NCBI GenBank assembly: GCA_035250245.1
Contig: DATFFH010000002.1
Location: forward strand, 26,432-90,431
Length of the DNA: 64,000 bases
Direction: 5' to 3'
From: Luteimonas_C sp035250245
GTDB lineage: Bacteria > Pseudomonadota > Gammaproteobacteria > Xanthomonadales > Xanthomonadaceae
Shown here: positions 34,671 to 42,397 of the stretch, in pieces
Position numbering within the stretch: position 1 is the stretch's first letter
Layout of the letters: every line of letters begins with the position of its first letter
Position numbers and translations under genes: made by a program
The notes under the pieces: generated by a model
Told to the model about the DNA's origin: nothing
Databases searched by the model: none
What the model saw: only the letters and a program-made list of their open reading frames with translations

Positions 34671-34964
34671 CTAGTGAAAATCCCGGCTTCGGGTATCCAG
34701 TCCGCCTAACAGCTCTGACAAATCGTGGAGGCGGGTGGCGATCAGGTTCCCTACCCTATCGGCCATCGGCCAGGTGCCATCCACCGCTAGCAGCCGAGAC
34801 CCCAAGAGCTCCTTGCGCTGGCGGATGCCCAGGTCTTGCCAGACGATCACCTGGATCATCCCGGTCTCATCCTCCAGGGTCAGGAAGGTCGTGCCGTGGG
34901 CGGTCGCCGGGCGCTGGCGCAGGATTATTAGGCCTGCCACCCGCACCCGGGGGCCGCCCCTCAA
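34671..34964 (-). pseudogene. dnaE2: C-terminal remnant of error-prone DNA polymerase DnaE2
   Basis: About 97 residues match the DnaE2 (ImuC) C-terminus: RVRVAGLIILRQRPATAHG, TFLTLEDETGMIQVIVWQD and the terminal TRSRDFH. This is the OB-fold that follows the polymerase core. A stop (TAA) lies two codons upstream of the first matching residues, and nothing upstream continues the polymerase (full DnaE2 exceeds 1000 residues). It is therefore a truncated leftover, natural stop retained at 34671-34673. Confidence 0.8.
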
Positions 34965-35123
34965 CCTTTACCGAGGTAGTGCCTGCCGTGGCCTGGGCAA
35001 GGCTCAGTCAGCGAACGGCCAGCCATGAGCGCTTGCTCCTCCCCTCCGGCGTGGTTTCTTGTTCAGTTGCGCCCCCGTCGACTTGCCCTATATGTAATAG
35101 GCCCCGCACTCAGGTGCCCATCC

Positions 35124-35393
35124 ATGCCTCAGCCAATCTTTGAGAGAAAGTCCATCCCATGGCTGCCTTTGGGCGGGCCACTGGCCACCATCGAGCGGGT
35201 GTTGGATATGGCTTTTGAAGCGACGATGATGATGGCCTTCGGGGGCATGGTTGGCATGGCCATCGCGGACCTTACCCGAGGGAGCCTTATGTGGATGGCG
35301 CTTGGTGGCATGATAGGTGTCGTCATATGGCTCGTGGACACCCTGAAACATGGTCCATCAGGACGGTATACCGATTTCCCAAGACGCGATTGA
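35124..35393 (+). CDS. Small membrane protein
   Basis: An 89-residue protein with two hydrophobic segments, one from about MAFEATMMMAFGGMVGMAIA and one LMWMALGGMIGVVIWLVDTL, both rich in Met and Gly. The end is charged (GRYTDFPRRD). It overlaps the next gene by 44 bases in another frame. Unrecognised. It lies beside the mercury genes, but a link is unproven. Confidence 0.5.
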   Translation: MPQPIFERKSIPWLPLGGPLATIERVLDMAFEATMMMAFGGMVGMAIADLTRGSLMWMALGGMIGVVIWLVDTLKHGPSGRYTDFPRRD

Positions 35394-35727
35394 AGCCATC
35401 GTCAGCGTTGTGCACGGTCTAGTCATCGGTCTGTCGATTGCCGTTCTCTACGCAATCGTCCTCTTTTGGAAACAACGAAAAATCCCTGCGACGGGAACAT
35501 GGCTGCGGATTGTCGTTGAAACAGCCGTTATCTGGGGCGCCGTGAGGGTTTTTTGGCGACTTGTTCACTTTGAGTATCTTCACAAGCTAAATGGTGAAGA
35601 GCATTTGTTCATCGCTCTGGGTTGTCTAGCGCTTGTCTTTATCATGCTGAAGGAAATCCTTCACATTTTTCTTGCCGGTTTATCTCAGCATCCACCCGGC
35701 TGGCAGCCGCACACTGGCCAAGACTGA
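35350..35727 (+). CDS. Membrane protein with three to four hydrophobic segments
   Basis: A 125-residue protein with hydrophobic stretches AIVSVVHGLVIGLSIAVLYAI, a central segment around IVVETAVIWGAVRV, and LFIALGCLALVFIMLKEILH. Positively charged loops (FWKQRKIP) are consistent with an inner-membrane protein. It overlaps the preceding small membrane gene and ends six bases from the convergent merR end. Unrecognised; possibly part of a two-component membrane complex. Confidence 0.5.
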   Translation: MVHQDGIPISQDAIEAIVSVVHGLVIGLSIAVLYAIVLFWKQRKIPATGTWLRIVVETAVIWGAVRVFWRLVHFEYLHKLNGEEHLFIALGCLALVFIMLKEILHIFLAGLSQHPPGWQPHTGQD

Positions 35728-35733
35728 TCTCGC

Positions 35734-36132
35734 TTAGGCCAGTTCCGATTGGAGATGCTCGATCACCGGGCAATCGGTGTCATCGATATTTGCATCGCAA
35801 TCGGCAATCCACTGCTTGAGCTCGACGCGCAAATGCTGAAGTTCGTCCAGTCGCTGCTCGATGATTTTGAGCTTGGTCGCCGCCATCGTTCGCGTGGCGC
35901 TGCAACAGGTGTGCGAGCGTAGCGCTAGCAGGCTGCCAACCTCCTGCAAGGTGAACCCCACGCGCTGGGCCCGCTTGATGAAACGCAACTGGTCCGTATC
36001 CGCTGAGGTGTAGCGTCGCACGGAGCCATATTCCCGGGACGGCTGGGCCAACAGGCCGAGCCTCTGGTAGTAGCGAATGGTTTCAACATGCACATCTGCA
36101 GCCTTGGCCAGTTTGGCAATGGTGAAGCTCAT
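35734..36132 (-). CDS. merR: Mercuric resistance regulator MerR
   Basis: A 132-residue MerR protein: winged helix (AKLAKAADVHVETIRYYQRL), dimerization helix, and metal site Cys77, Cys112, Cys121. The spacing of 35 and 9 residues equals that of C82/C117/C126 in Tn501 MerR, which points to Hg(II) rather than other metals. An adjacent Cys76 is extra. It is divergent from merT over a typical MerR operator. Confidence 0.9.
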   Translation of the reverse strand: MSFTIAKLAKAADVHVETIRYYQRLGLLAQPSREYGSVRRYTSADTDQLRFIKRAQRVGFTLQEVGSLLALRSHTCCSATRTMAATKLKIIEQRLDELQHLRVELKQWIADCDANIDDTDCPVIEHLQSELA

Positions 36133-36135
36133 CGC

Positions 36136-36167
36136 TTGACTCCGTAGCTAGATACGGACCCTATCCT
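36136..36167 (+). promoter_or_regulatory. MerR operator/promoter
   Basis: TTGACT (36136-36141) and TATCCT (36162-36167) are separated by 20 bases, longer than the usual 17 as in MerR-activated promoters. The dyad CCGTA-GCTAGA-TACGG lies in the spacer (36142-36157). It drives merT rightward and overlaps the merR start region. Confidence 0.85.
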
Positions 36168-36213
36168 AGATCCATGCCCCTCATCCGTCGAGGGAGCCGT
36201 TGAGAGGCGAGCT

Positions 36214-36555
36214 ATGAACGAGAAGAGACGCGTATTTGGCGTGGCCGGTGGCGCGGTGGGATTGGGCGGCTTGGCAGCGGCGCTAGGGACCTGCTGCGTG
36301 GCGCCTGGCGCCGTCGCATTACTGGGCGTGTCGGGTGCCATCGCGCTGGCGCGCGTCGCCCAATACCGGCCCTACATCCTGATGGCCGCGGCCGTATTAC
36401 TGGGCCTGGCCTTCTATTGGGCTTACCGCCCGGACCCGGCCTGCGCTGACGGCAGTTGCGAGGCCCGCAGTCGTAGCCGGCTCCGGTGGACGGTTTGGAT
36501 CGCCGCCGCTGTGCTCGCCACTCTGGCTGCACTTTCATTCTTCCCAGGCTACTGA
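36214..36555 (+). CDS. merT: Mercuric ion transporter MerT
   Basis: A 113-residue inner-membrane protein with three hydrophobic segments. The Hg(II)-binding pair Cys27-Cys28 in the first helix (GTCCVAPGAVALLG) and a second pair in the loop (C77-ADGS-C82) are the MerT signature. GAGAGGCGAGCT precedes the ATG. It imports Hg(II) for cytoplasmic reduction, yet no merA follows. Confidence 0.88.
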   Translation: MNEKRRVFGVAGGAVGLGGLAAALGTCCVAPGAVALLGVSGAIALARVAQYRPYILMAAAVLLGLAFYWAYRPDPACADGSCEARSRSRLRWTVWIAAAVLATLAALSFFPGY

Positions 36556-36578
36556 CTGCCCTCAAAGAGGTCGCCATC

Positions 36579-37196
36579 ATGACCAAGACCATCGCGCCGT
36601 TGCTTGCCCTTCTCGCCTTTGGACTGATCGCCTGCACGGCGTCGAACATCGCTCCGGCGGCTACACCGCCGCCGGTGATCACGCTGGACGATCACACAAC
36701 ACAACTCAGATCCGACTTCAACCGAGCGGCCGGCTCAGTTCGCTTGCTATTGATTGTTGATCCTGCGTGCTCGGTATGCCTGCGCGGTTTAGATGATGTC
36801 AATAAGGCACTTTTGAAGCAGACCGACGACAGGCGATTGCAGACTTTTGTCGTCCATACCTCGGTCATCGGCGGCGAAGTAAATGATGTCCCGGCGGCGG
36901 CCGAACTGCTGGAGAACGCTCATGTCCACCACTACTGGGATCCAAGCGGCAACTTCGGACGGGAAGTGTCGAAGTCGCTGCAGCTCAAGCGAGGCAACGA
37001 GACGGTTTATGCGTGGGATGTATGGATGATCTACGATACTCGCGCCAAGCTTCCGACGGTTGGCGTCCCATCTCCTGCCTTGTTTATGCACCAGTTGCCA
37101 AAGCTGCGTGGGCAGCCCGGACGACCTGACCTGGATGGTGAGACTTTCGGTGCGAAAGCTCGGGCACTCCTCGCGCAGCCGTTGGTCGCGAAGTAG
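36579..37196 (+). CDS. Thioredoxin-like lipoprotein in the mer cluster
   Basis: A 205-residue lipoprotein: signal MTKTIAPLLALLAFGLIAC with lipid-anchored Cys19. The thioredoxin-like core has CxxC as C64-S-V-C67 in IVDPACSVCLRG. It follows merT by 23 bases, where merP would be expected, so it may act as the periplasmic thiol partner. That role is inferred. The start is ATG 36579; an in-frame upstream reading overlaps merT. Confidence 0.7.
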   Translation: MTKTIAPLLALLAFGLIACTASNIAPAATPPPVITLDDHTTQLRSDFNRAAGSVRLLLIVDPACSVCLRGLDDVNKALLKQTDDRRLQTFVVHTSVIGGEVNDVPAAAELLENAHVHHYWDPSGNFGREVSKSLQLKRGNETVYAWDVWMIYDTRAKLPTVGVPSPALFMHQLPKLRGQPGRPDLDGETFGAKARALLAQPLVAK

Positions 37197-37205
37197 GTTG
37201 GGATT

Positions 37206-37427
37206 ATGATCAATACCACTGAGTTGAACAGTGAGCTGACCTGTCCATCATGTGGCCATGTCGCATCTGAGAAAATGCCGACCGAGGCATGCATGTTCTT
37301 CTTCGAATGTCCTGGGTGCGGCGAGTTGCTAAAGCCCAAGCCAGGGGATTGCTGCGTGTTCTGCTCCTACGGTAGTGTGCCCTGCCCTCCTATCCAAGAA
37401 GCCGGGTCTTGTTGCACTGGCGGTTAA
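37206..37427 (+). CDS. GDCCVxC domain protein
   Basis: A 73-residue protein with 13 cysteines. The name motif is G47-D-C-C-V-F-C53, followed by SYGSVPCPPIQ, the known family block. Cys53 is the position that is selenocysteine in some members; here the codon is TGC, so this is the Cys form. CPSC (13-16) and CPGC (35-38) look like a metal-binding ribbon. Family members occur in mercury operons behind merT, as here. Biochemical role unknown. Confidence 0.75.
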   Translation: MINTTELNSELTCPSCGHVASEKMPTEACMFFFECPGCGELLKPKPGDCCVFCSYGSVPCPPIQEAGSCCTGG

Positions 37428-37431
37428 CCCT

Positions 37432-37869
37432 ATGCCATCCCAACCGGAACTCCTGCTGCGCATCGTGGTGTTGAACCCACCCGCCGGTGTCGCATTCGCA
37501 TTGCAGCTCGGCCGCAACGAGTTGGTGCCCCCAACATCGAGCGCAAATGGCGAGCTGACTTTCGAGTTTTCTGTGCGCGTGGCCGATGTGCATGCTCAGC
37601 CCCCACGCTTGGTGGGTCCGTTCACTCAAGGGCCACCGGCCGCGCGCTTTGTGTATGTCAACTCTGGCACCTTGGCTGGCGAAACAAGCTCCTGCTGGAC
37701 ACGACGCGCGAAGGTTCCGCTCAAGAACATTCCCCAAGACGCCATCAGCCACGCCATGGGAAACCCTGCCGTGCGACTGGAAACGCGCATCCGGGGCACA
37801 GCAGGCGACGGAGGCCCCGCCTGTGCTTCGGTGCCGCTGCTGACCCCGTGGGCTCCGGCCAAAAAATAA
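37432..37869 (+). CDS. DUF5990 family protein
   Basis: A 145-residue protein starting at ATG 37432, 4 bases after the GDCCVxC gene. The segment LLRIVVLNPPAGVAFALQLGR is the DUF5990 opening, and FEFSVRV and RLVGPFTQGPPAARFVYVN continue it. No known function. Probably the last gene of the mer transcript. Confidence 0.65.
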   Translation: MPSQPELLLRIVVLNPPAGVAFALQLGRNELVPPTSSANGELTFEFSVRVADVHAQPPRLVGPFTQGPPAARFVYVNSGTLAGETSSCWTRRAKVPLKNIPQDAISHAMGNPAVRLETRIRGTAGDGGPACASVPLLTPWAPAKK

Positions 37870-38183
37870 CTCCCTGCTCTGAGCGCAGCTTTTGCTAGCC
37901 TCGATTTGGTCCTGCGACCCGGCGTGCCGCAGTAGTAGATGGAAGCTCCATCTCTTGGGTATCTGCCTTCCCAAGAGGGGTTGCCCTATGCCTGGTTAGC
38001 AGAGCCACCAAAGGAGCCACCTAGCTAGGGAAAACCCGATCAGACGATAGTATGCCGGCGTAATGAAAAATCTGAATCGCCAAAAAGTTCCAAAAAAATA
38101 GCGACTGATGACACCAACTTTAAGTTGCGAAAACTGCAACTCCTGCTTTGATCTTAGAACCCCCCACGCGCAGGAGCGCAGCA
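37870..38183. other. 314-base intergenic region before the mobilization genes
   Basis: No gene seen. It contains GATGGAAGCTCCATC near 37937, CTTGGG and CCCAAG near 37952, and AGTTGC-GAAAACT-GCAACT near 38123. AGGAG at 38171-38175 serves the next gene. It may carry a regulatory or transfer site, but the better oriT candidate is at 40186. Confidence 0.4.
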
Positions 38184-38492
38184 ATGCAACACATGGACCC
38201 CCAGCTAGAAATCGCTAGTCGTGTGCTCACCAGTCTTATTTCGCAAAACACCCACCGCGACCTCGCCGCACGCGCGGACGACATCCGTCATTCGCTGGAG
38301 GTGGCCGAAGAACTCATCCGGGTCAGAGGCAGCAACTCGCCGCCTACCTGCGAACTCACGCCGCGCCTTGCACCAGCGCCCAAGACGCAGGAACGAAAAG
38401 TCGAACGCGAACATGTTCCCTTCGACCAACTGGTGAAGGCGCGTCGTCCGGAAGCGCCGGCCAAAACACCGAGATCTCCCACGCTCCATTGA
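38184..38492 (+). CDS. Hypothetical protein downstream of mobA
   Basis: A 102-residue hydrophilic protein from ATG 38184, nine bases behind AGGAG. The first half is helical (LEIASRVLTSLISQNTHRDL); the second is rich in Pro, Lys and Arg and looks disordered. Convergent with the relaxase gene. No family recognised; a DNA-binding mobilization accessory is one possibility. Confidence 0.5.
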   Translation: MQHMDPQLEIASRVLTSLISQNTHRDLAARADDIRHSLEVAEELIRVRGSNSPPTCELTPRLAPAPKTQERKVEREHVPFDQLVKARRPEAPAKTPRSPTLH

Positions 38493-38560
38493 TTTAGCTC
38501 GCGGTGCCACAGGGGGAACCGCGCAACTGTCATGGAATGCCTCGCCTGTCGGGGCATTCT

Positions 38561-40123
38561 TTATTTGAGCGGCCGAATACGTGAGGGCGGTTTGGAAACC
38601 TCGATCGGTGCCGGCGATGCATCGACTTCGGGTGAGGGCTGGGTGTCGGTCTCCACCGGAAAGCGCTTCAACATGGACTGGGCGAACGTCTCCAACTCAT
38701 GCGCGCTGGCAATGGCCAGTTCGTCATAGCGTCGCTGCGCTTCCGGGCCTGTGGCGTCTTCGGCTTTACCGTAGTCCCGCTTGCTGAGCTCAACCGCACT
38801 GACCCGACGCGCCCTGCGCTTCTCCCATTCCCGGCGTGTCCACAAGCCGGGCTTAGGGTGCTGGCTGTCAAACCGGGAAAGCTCATGCTCGGCTCGATCG
38901 AGCAGATGCTGGGCGTGCCCTTGCGCCTCCAGACGCCGCCTGAAGCGCAGCGCATGGTGCTTGAGTTGCTTGAGCCGACGCAGCAACTCGCGGACATCCG
39001 AGCGGAACCCTGCAAGGTGGCCAAAGGCGTCGACGCGGGCGGCGTGATGGCGCACGAGCTGCTTGGTCGCTTTGAAGGTTGCGTTGATAGTCTCAACGAA
39101 CCCCTCCAGCCAGAGGGCAGCCGCCTCTGCGAAAGCCTGTCTGGTCGCGCGCTCGCGATCGGCAGGTGATGGGGCCGGATGCGCCGGACCCAGCCCGCTA
39201 CGCGGCATGCCGCGCACGAGGTGGATTTGACCTTCTCCTGGGACAGGCGAAAGTTCGGGGACCGCCGCCAATCGGTCGCGCCTAGCGCCTTCGTGGCTAT
39301 GGCCGCTGCTTGTATGTGCCAGTCGACCTTCGCGTTCCAGGTCGGCGACCAAATCCTGGAAGCTGGCTTCGTTGGCTTCGATGATTGCCTTGTTTTCGGC
39401 AGCGCGATCGCTGTCGATACCGCGGCGATGGAGCGCAGTGGCGTGTCTGCCCATCGGTTGGGTGGGCTCGCGAGCGGCAAGCGCTGCAGCCACCAAATCG
39501 CCGCGCCTCATTGCGTCTTCGTATTGTGTGGCTAACGACCGGTGATCCACCCGAGCAACGACCTGTGCCTGCGCAAGGTGATCATTGATGCGAGCGGCGA
39601 CCATCTCCCGGACCCACTCGATCTCGGATATTCCGGAAGGTCCGCCATCGAGCTCCTTGGTCTTGTCTTTCAAGCCATCCGGGCGCATCCGCCGCGTGGT
39701 TGCCAGGATGTGCGCGTGGTAGTTCAGGCCGTCCCGGGTCGCAGGTGCGTGGATGCTTGCCTGGACGGCAAACTGATACCGGTTCACGAGATCGCGGCAG
39801 ATGTCCCACACCAGGTCCGAACGCTGATCATCAGTCAGTTCGTGGGGCAACGCGACCTCGAACTCTCGGCCCACCACACTATCTTTGCGGCGCTCATTTA
39901 TTTCTACGGCCGGCCACAAAGTGTCTGGACTGAGCGACCACTTCGGCGCGTCGAGCGGCGCGAAGCATCGCGTCTCGATGACGCCGCGACGACGGCGGTA
40001 ATCGTGCGTTTCACCGGTTCTGGGATTTACGAGTAGCAGGCCGGCGCGATACGCCGCTGCTGCGGTAGATGAGTCTGCTTTGGAGCGTTGAAAGACCTTG
40101 ACCCGCGTGTGATAGATCGCCAT
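38561..40123 (-). CDS. mobA: MobA/MobL family relaxase
   Basis: A 520-residue relaxase that would nick oriT and lead the strand into a recipient. The N-terminal domain begins MAIYHTRVKVFQRSKADSST and has YRAG, a conserved early motif. The metal-binding His residues are in NYHAHILATTRR (H136, H138), with EWVREMVAARIN after. The C-terminal 300 residues are helical and basic. AGGAAGGAG precedes ATG 40123. Divergent from a TraD-like gene across a palindromic gap. Confidence 0.88.
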   Translation of the reverse strand: MAIYHTRVKVFQRSKADSSTAAAAYRAGLLLVNPRTGETHDYRRRRGVIETRCFAPLDAPKWSLSPDTLWPAVEINERRKDSVVGREFEVALPHELTDDQRSDLVWDICRDLVNRYQFAVQASIHAPATRDGLNYHAHILATTRRMRPDGLKDKTKELDGGPSGISEIEWVREMVAARINDHLAQAQVVARVDHRSLATQYEDAMRRGDLVAAALAAREPTQPMGRHATALHRRGIDSDRAAENKAIIEANEASFQDLVADLEREGRLAHTSSGHSHEGARRDRLAAVPELSPVPGEGQIHLVRGMPRSGLGPAHPAPSPADRERATRQAFAEAAALWLEGFVETINATFKATKQLVRHHAARVDAFGHLAGFRSDVRELLRRLKQLKHHALRFRRRLEAQGHAQHLLDRAEHELSRFDSQHPKPGLWTRREWEKRRARRVSAVELSKRDYGKAEDATGPEAQRRYDELAIASAHELETFAQSMLKRFPVETDTQPSPEVDASPAPIEVSKPPSRIRPLK

Positions 40124-40185
40124 GCGATTGCTCCTTCCTGAACGCACTCCTTTATGACCGGATTTTTCGCTTTGGCAAGCGCGAA

Positions 40186-40276
40186 GACCCTAGAGGGTCA
40201 AGCATCGGGTGCGGCCGCAAAGCGGCCGGGGTTAAGGGGCGGCGCCCCTTGCGCCAATGTTGACGAAAGCAACATT
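40186..40276. other. Candidate origin of transfer (cluster of four palindromes)
   Basis: Four perfect inverted repeats within 91 bases: GACCCT-AG-AGGGTC (40186-40199), CGGCCGC-AAA-GCGGCCG (40212-40228), AAGGGGC-GGC-GCCCCTT (40234-40250) and AATGTTG-7-CAACATT (40256-40276). The position between divergent mobA and a TraD-like gene is the usual one for oriT of MobA/MobL elements. The nick site is not identified. Confidence 0.55.
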
Positions 40277-40424
40277 TAAGTGGCGCTCTTCGCTGGGGCT
40301 TTTGATCTTGGATTTGACGATCGGATGCGATTTGCGACGCAGTCTTTTCGCCGAGCCCGCCAGGTCTTGACGGGGGAAAATAGTTTGCTTGCATGGGGTC
40401 TCCCCCGACGCCTGAGGAGCCACC

Positions 40425-40751
40425 ATGGCCAACAGTGAACACCTTCACGATCAGATCGCCCGCGCCACCTCGCGGTTAGCCCAACTCAAAGCGCGAGAGC
40501 TCATCACACGCCACCGGGAAACCGTGCGCGCTCGCGAGACCGCCCGACGCGCCGAGGCGGCGAAACGCAGGCGCCTGAGCTCACTGGTCTTTGCGGCAGG
40601 TTGCGAAGACTTGCCCGACGGGGAAATCGTCGCCGCGCTGCTCAACTATCGGGAAGGAACCCGCGATCTTGAACGCCGTGCCCAGGCACGAGCCCAAGGC
40701 GATGCACACCTGGTCGCCATCGAGGCCGCAGGCGCGCCGCGCGTTCATTGA
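40425..40751 (+). CDS. TraD-like conjugal transfer accessory protein
   Basis: A 108-residue basic, helical protein (MANSEHLHDQIARATSRLAQ), with RARETARRAEAAKRRRLSSL and then a short helix GEIVAALLNYREG. It resembles the small Ti-type TraD family that accompanies MobA/TraA relaxases, not the coupling ATPase of the same name. GAGGAG precedes the ATG. Likely bound at oriT. Confidence 0.7.
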   Translation: MANSEHLHDQIARATSRLAQLKARELITRHRETVRARETARRAEAAKRRRLSSLVFAAGCEDLPDGEIVAALLNYREGTRDLERRAQARAQGDAHLVAIEAAGAPRVH

Positions 40752-40758
40752 CCCGCCC

Positions 40759-41277
40759 CTATCGCGTCGTGGCAAGGCCCGTCCAGGCCTTGATACGAGC
40801 GAACCATTCATCGCGTTCTTGAGCATTGATCCGGCTGGACTTGATCCAGCGATCGGAGTGGCGCTCGAACAGCACCTGCCAATACGGATTTTCCGTGTCA
40901 GCGATGTGGATTTCTATCCTCTGCCTGAAAGTCCCGTTGCGCCAATCGTGGTCAGTTCGGGCGGACATCACATCCGCGCGACGGATATACCGCTCACCGC
41001 GAAGAGGATCGCGAACCCACAGCAGATCGCTGCCCGTGTCGAGCGCGATGTTGTCGTGCACGGCTCCGGGGTGAAAGCCGTTTCGAAACTTGGTTGGCGC
41101 GGCCTTAGACCGATGCCGAAAAGCGAGAGGCACGAGCCAAAGAAGGGCGAGAACGCAGCCCGTTGGAACGACGACAATGATTTTCCCCACGATGTCGTCG
41201 CCGCGAAAACTGATATACACAATCAACAGGCATAGCGCCGTCGCCAGAAGTCTGGCGATCTTAAAAAGCGTGAACAT
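40759..41277 (-). CDS. Membrane protein of unknown function
   Basis: A 172-residue protein with two N-terminal membrane segments (ARLLATALCLLIVYISF and IIVVVPTGCVLALLWLVPLA) and a soluble C-terminal domain of about 110 residues (SDLLWVRDPLRGERYIRRAD, DRWIKSSRINAQERDEWFAR). GGAAGGAG at good distance supports ATG 41277. Convergent with the TraD-like gene. Unrecognised. Confidence 0.55.
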   Translation of the reverse strand: MFTLFKIARLLATALCLLIVYISFRGDDIVGKIIVVVPTGCVLALLWLVPLAFRHRSKAAPTKFRNGFHPGAVHDNIALDTGSDLLWVRDPLRGERYIRRADVMSARTDHDWRNGTFRQRIEIHIADTENPYWQVLFERHSDRWIKSSRINAQERDEWFARIKAWTGLATTR

Positions 41278-41324
41278 GAAATGCTCCTTCCCTAGAAGAA
41301 TGGTCAACAACCGACGCGCCGAGG

Positions 41325-41627
41325 TCAGCGTGTGCCAACGACCTTCCATTGATCGCCAACGCGATCAAAAACGAAGGTGCCGGTCAGCGGCTCCTGCTGG
41401 ACGCGGCCATTTACTGCGAAACGCGCCTGGCCACTGACAGCACAGGCATAGCCCGGACCACCCTCTGCCTTCTGGCATCGACCGACCTCAAGCCCTTCGA
41501 AAGTCGGCCTGGTTCCGGCGGTTTGCTCAAAAAACCCGGCCAGCGCTTGCTCCACGTCACCCTTGCCCGGGCCTGCCGCACAAGCGGCGAGCATCAGCCC
41601 CACGACCGCTATCACTCCGTTCCTCAT
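41325..41627 (-). CDS. Small lipoprotein of unknown function
   Basis: 100 residues: signal MRNGVIAVVGLMLAAC with lipobox LAAC, then a short domain with two cysteines (EVGRCQKAEGGPGYAC) and a beta-rich end GTFVFDRVGDQWKVVGT. It is followed after 47 bases by the membrane protein on the same strand. A surface-exclusion or immunity-like role is conceivable but not shown. Confidence 0.6.
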   Translation of the reverse strand: MRNGVIAVVGLMLAACAAGPGKGDVEQALAGFFEQTAGTRPTFEGLEVGRCQKAEGGPGYACAVSGQARFAVNGRVQQEPLTGTFVFDRVGDQWKVVGTR

Positions 41628-41803
41628 CGCATAGCCTCCCGGCTTGGTCCCACGCCCGTCTGAAAAGTGTCGAAACTCTTTGATAGAACGCGCTTCAATA
41701 CTTGTTTTTCAGCGTTTTCTATCAATTTTTATTTGCATCGCATGCAAATGACGGAGTAACCTTACTCGGTCAAAATCTAGGGAGTCAACGTCCTTGTCCC
41801 CTG

Positions 41804-42157
41804 ATGCCCCTAAAGCTCCCCGCCGCAACCACCCTTGGTCGACGAATTCGGGCGGCACGGCTGGCAAAAAAGTGGACACTGGCCCAACTGGGGCAGCAGC
41901 TATTTGGGGAGGACGACCCCAACACGGCGGCGCCCAGGATGAGCCGCTATGAGCGCGGCTTGAGCACGCCCAATGTCAAAGTGCTCGAAAAGCTGGCCGA
42001 GTTGCTCGACCTGCCACCAGCCTATTTCCTGGCCAGGCCCGCCATATTGGCCGATGCGCTGCTTGTGCTCGCCGAGCTCAGTCCTGCCGGCAAAAAACAG
42101 GCATTGAAGCTGATCAAAAAGATCGCCGCGGAAGAGCGGAAGAACGAAGAGGAATAG
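41804..42157 (+). CDS. XRE-type helix-turn-helix regulator
   Basis: A 117-residue regulator. The HTH spans about 8-70: LGRRIRAARLAKKWTLAQLG, QLFGEDDPNTAAPRMSRYER, GLSTPNVKVLEKLAELLDLP. A short acidic/basic helix ends the protein. It stands just before the helicase gene on the same strand and may control it or the mobilization genes. Confidence 0.8.
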   Translation: MPLKLPAATTLGRRIRAARLAKKWTLAQLGQQLFGEDDPNTAAPRMSRYERGLSTPNVKVLEKLAELLDLPPAYFLARPAILADALLVLAELSPAGKKQALKLIKKIAAEERKNEEE

Positions 42158-42397
42158 CGGGCGGGTTCCGCTCTCTCTCTAACGTGTGATTGAGATGTCT
42201 CGCTTGCTGGGTCCATCAGGCACCCGCGTCTTTGGTCTACAGAAGCCGGGGCATCAGCCCAACTCGCGCCGCCAGCTGGTATGCCCTTCGGTGCCGACCG
42301 CGATGTGGAAGCCGGGGCACGGCATGGTGGTCGGACTTGCCATACACTGCGACGGCGTGCCATGGAGATACGCGGTGGTATACGTCGGAGCCTATGG

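Noticed and set aside
34475..35143. 222-codon frame on the + strand
   Set aside because: Antisense to the dnaE2 remnant; low-complexity Pro/Arg/Ser composition and no start signal.
41325..42157. Classical toxin-antitoxin pair formed by the lipoprotein and the XRE gene
   Set aside because: They are divergent, the lipoprotein is exported and the regulator has no toxin partner in the same transcript.
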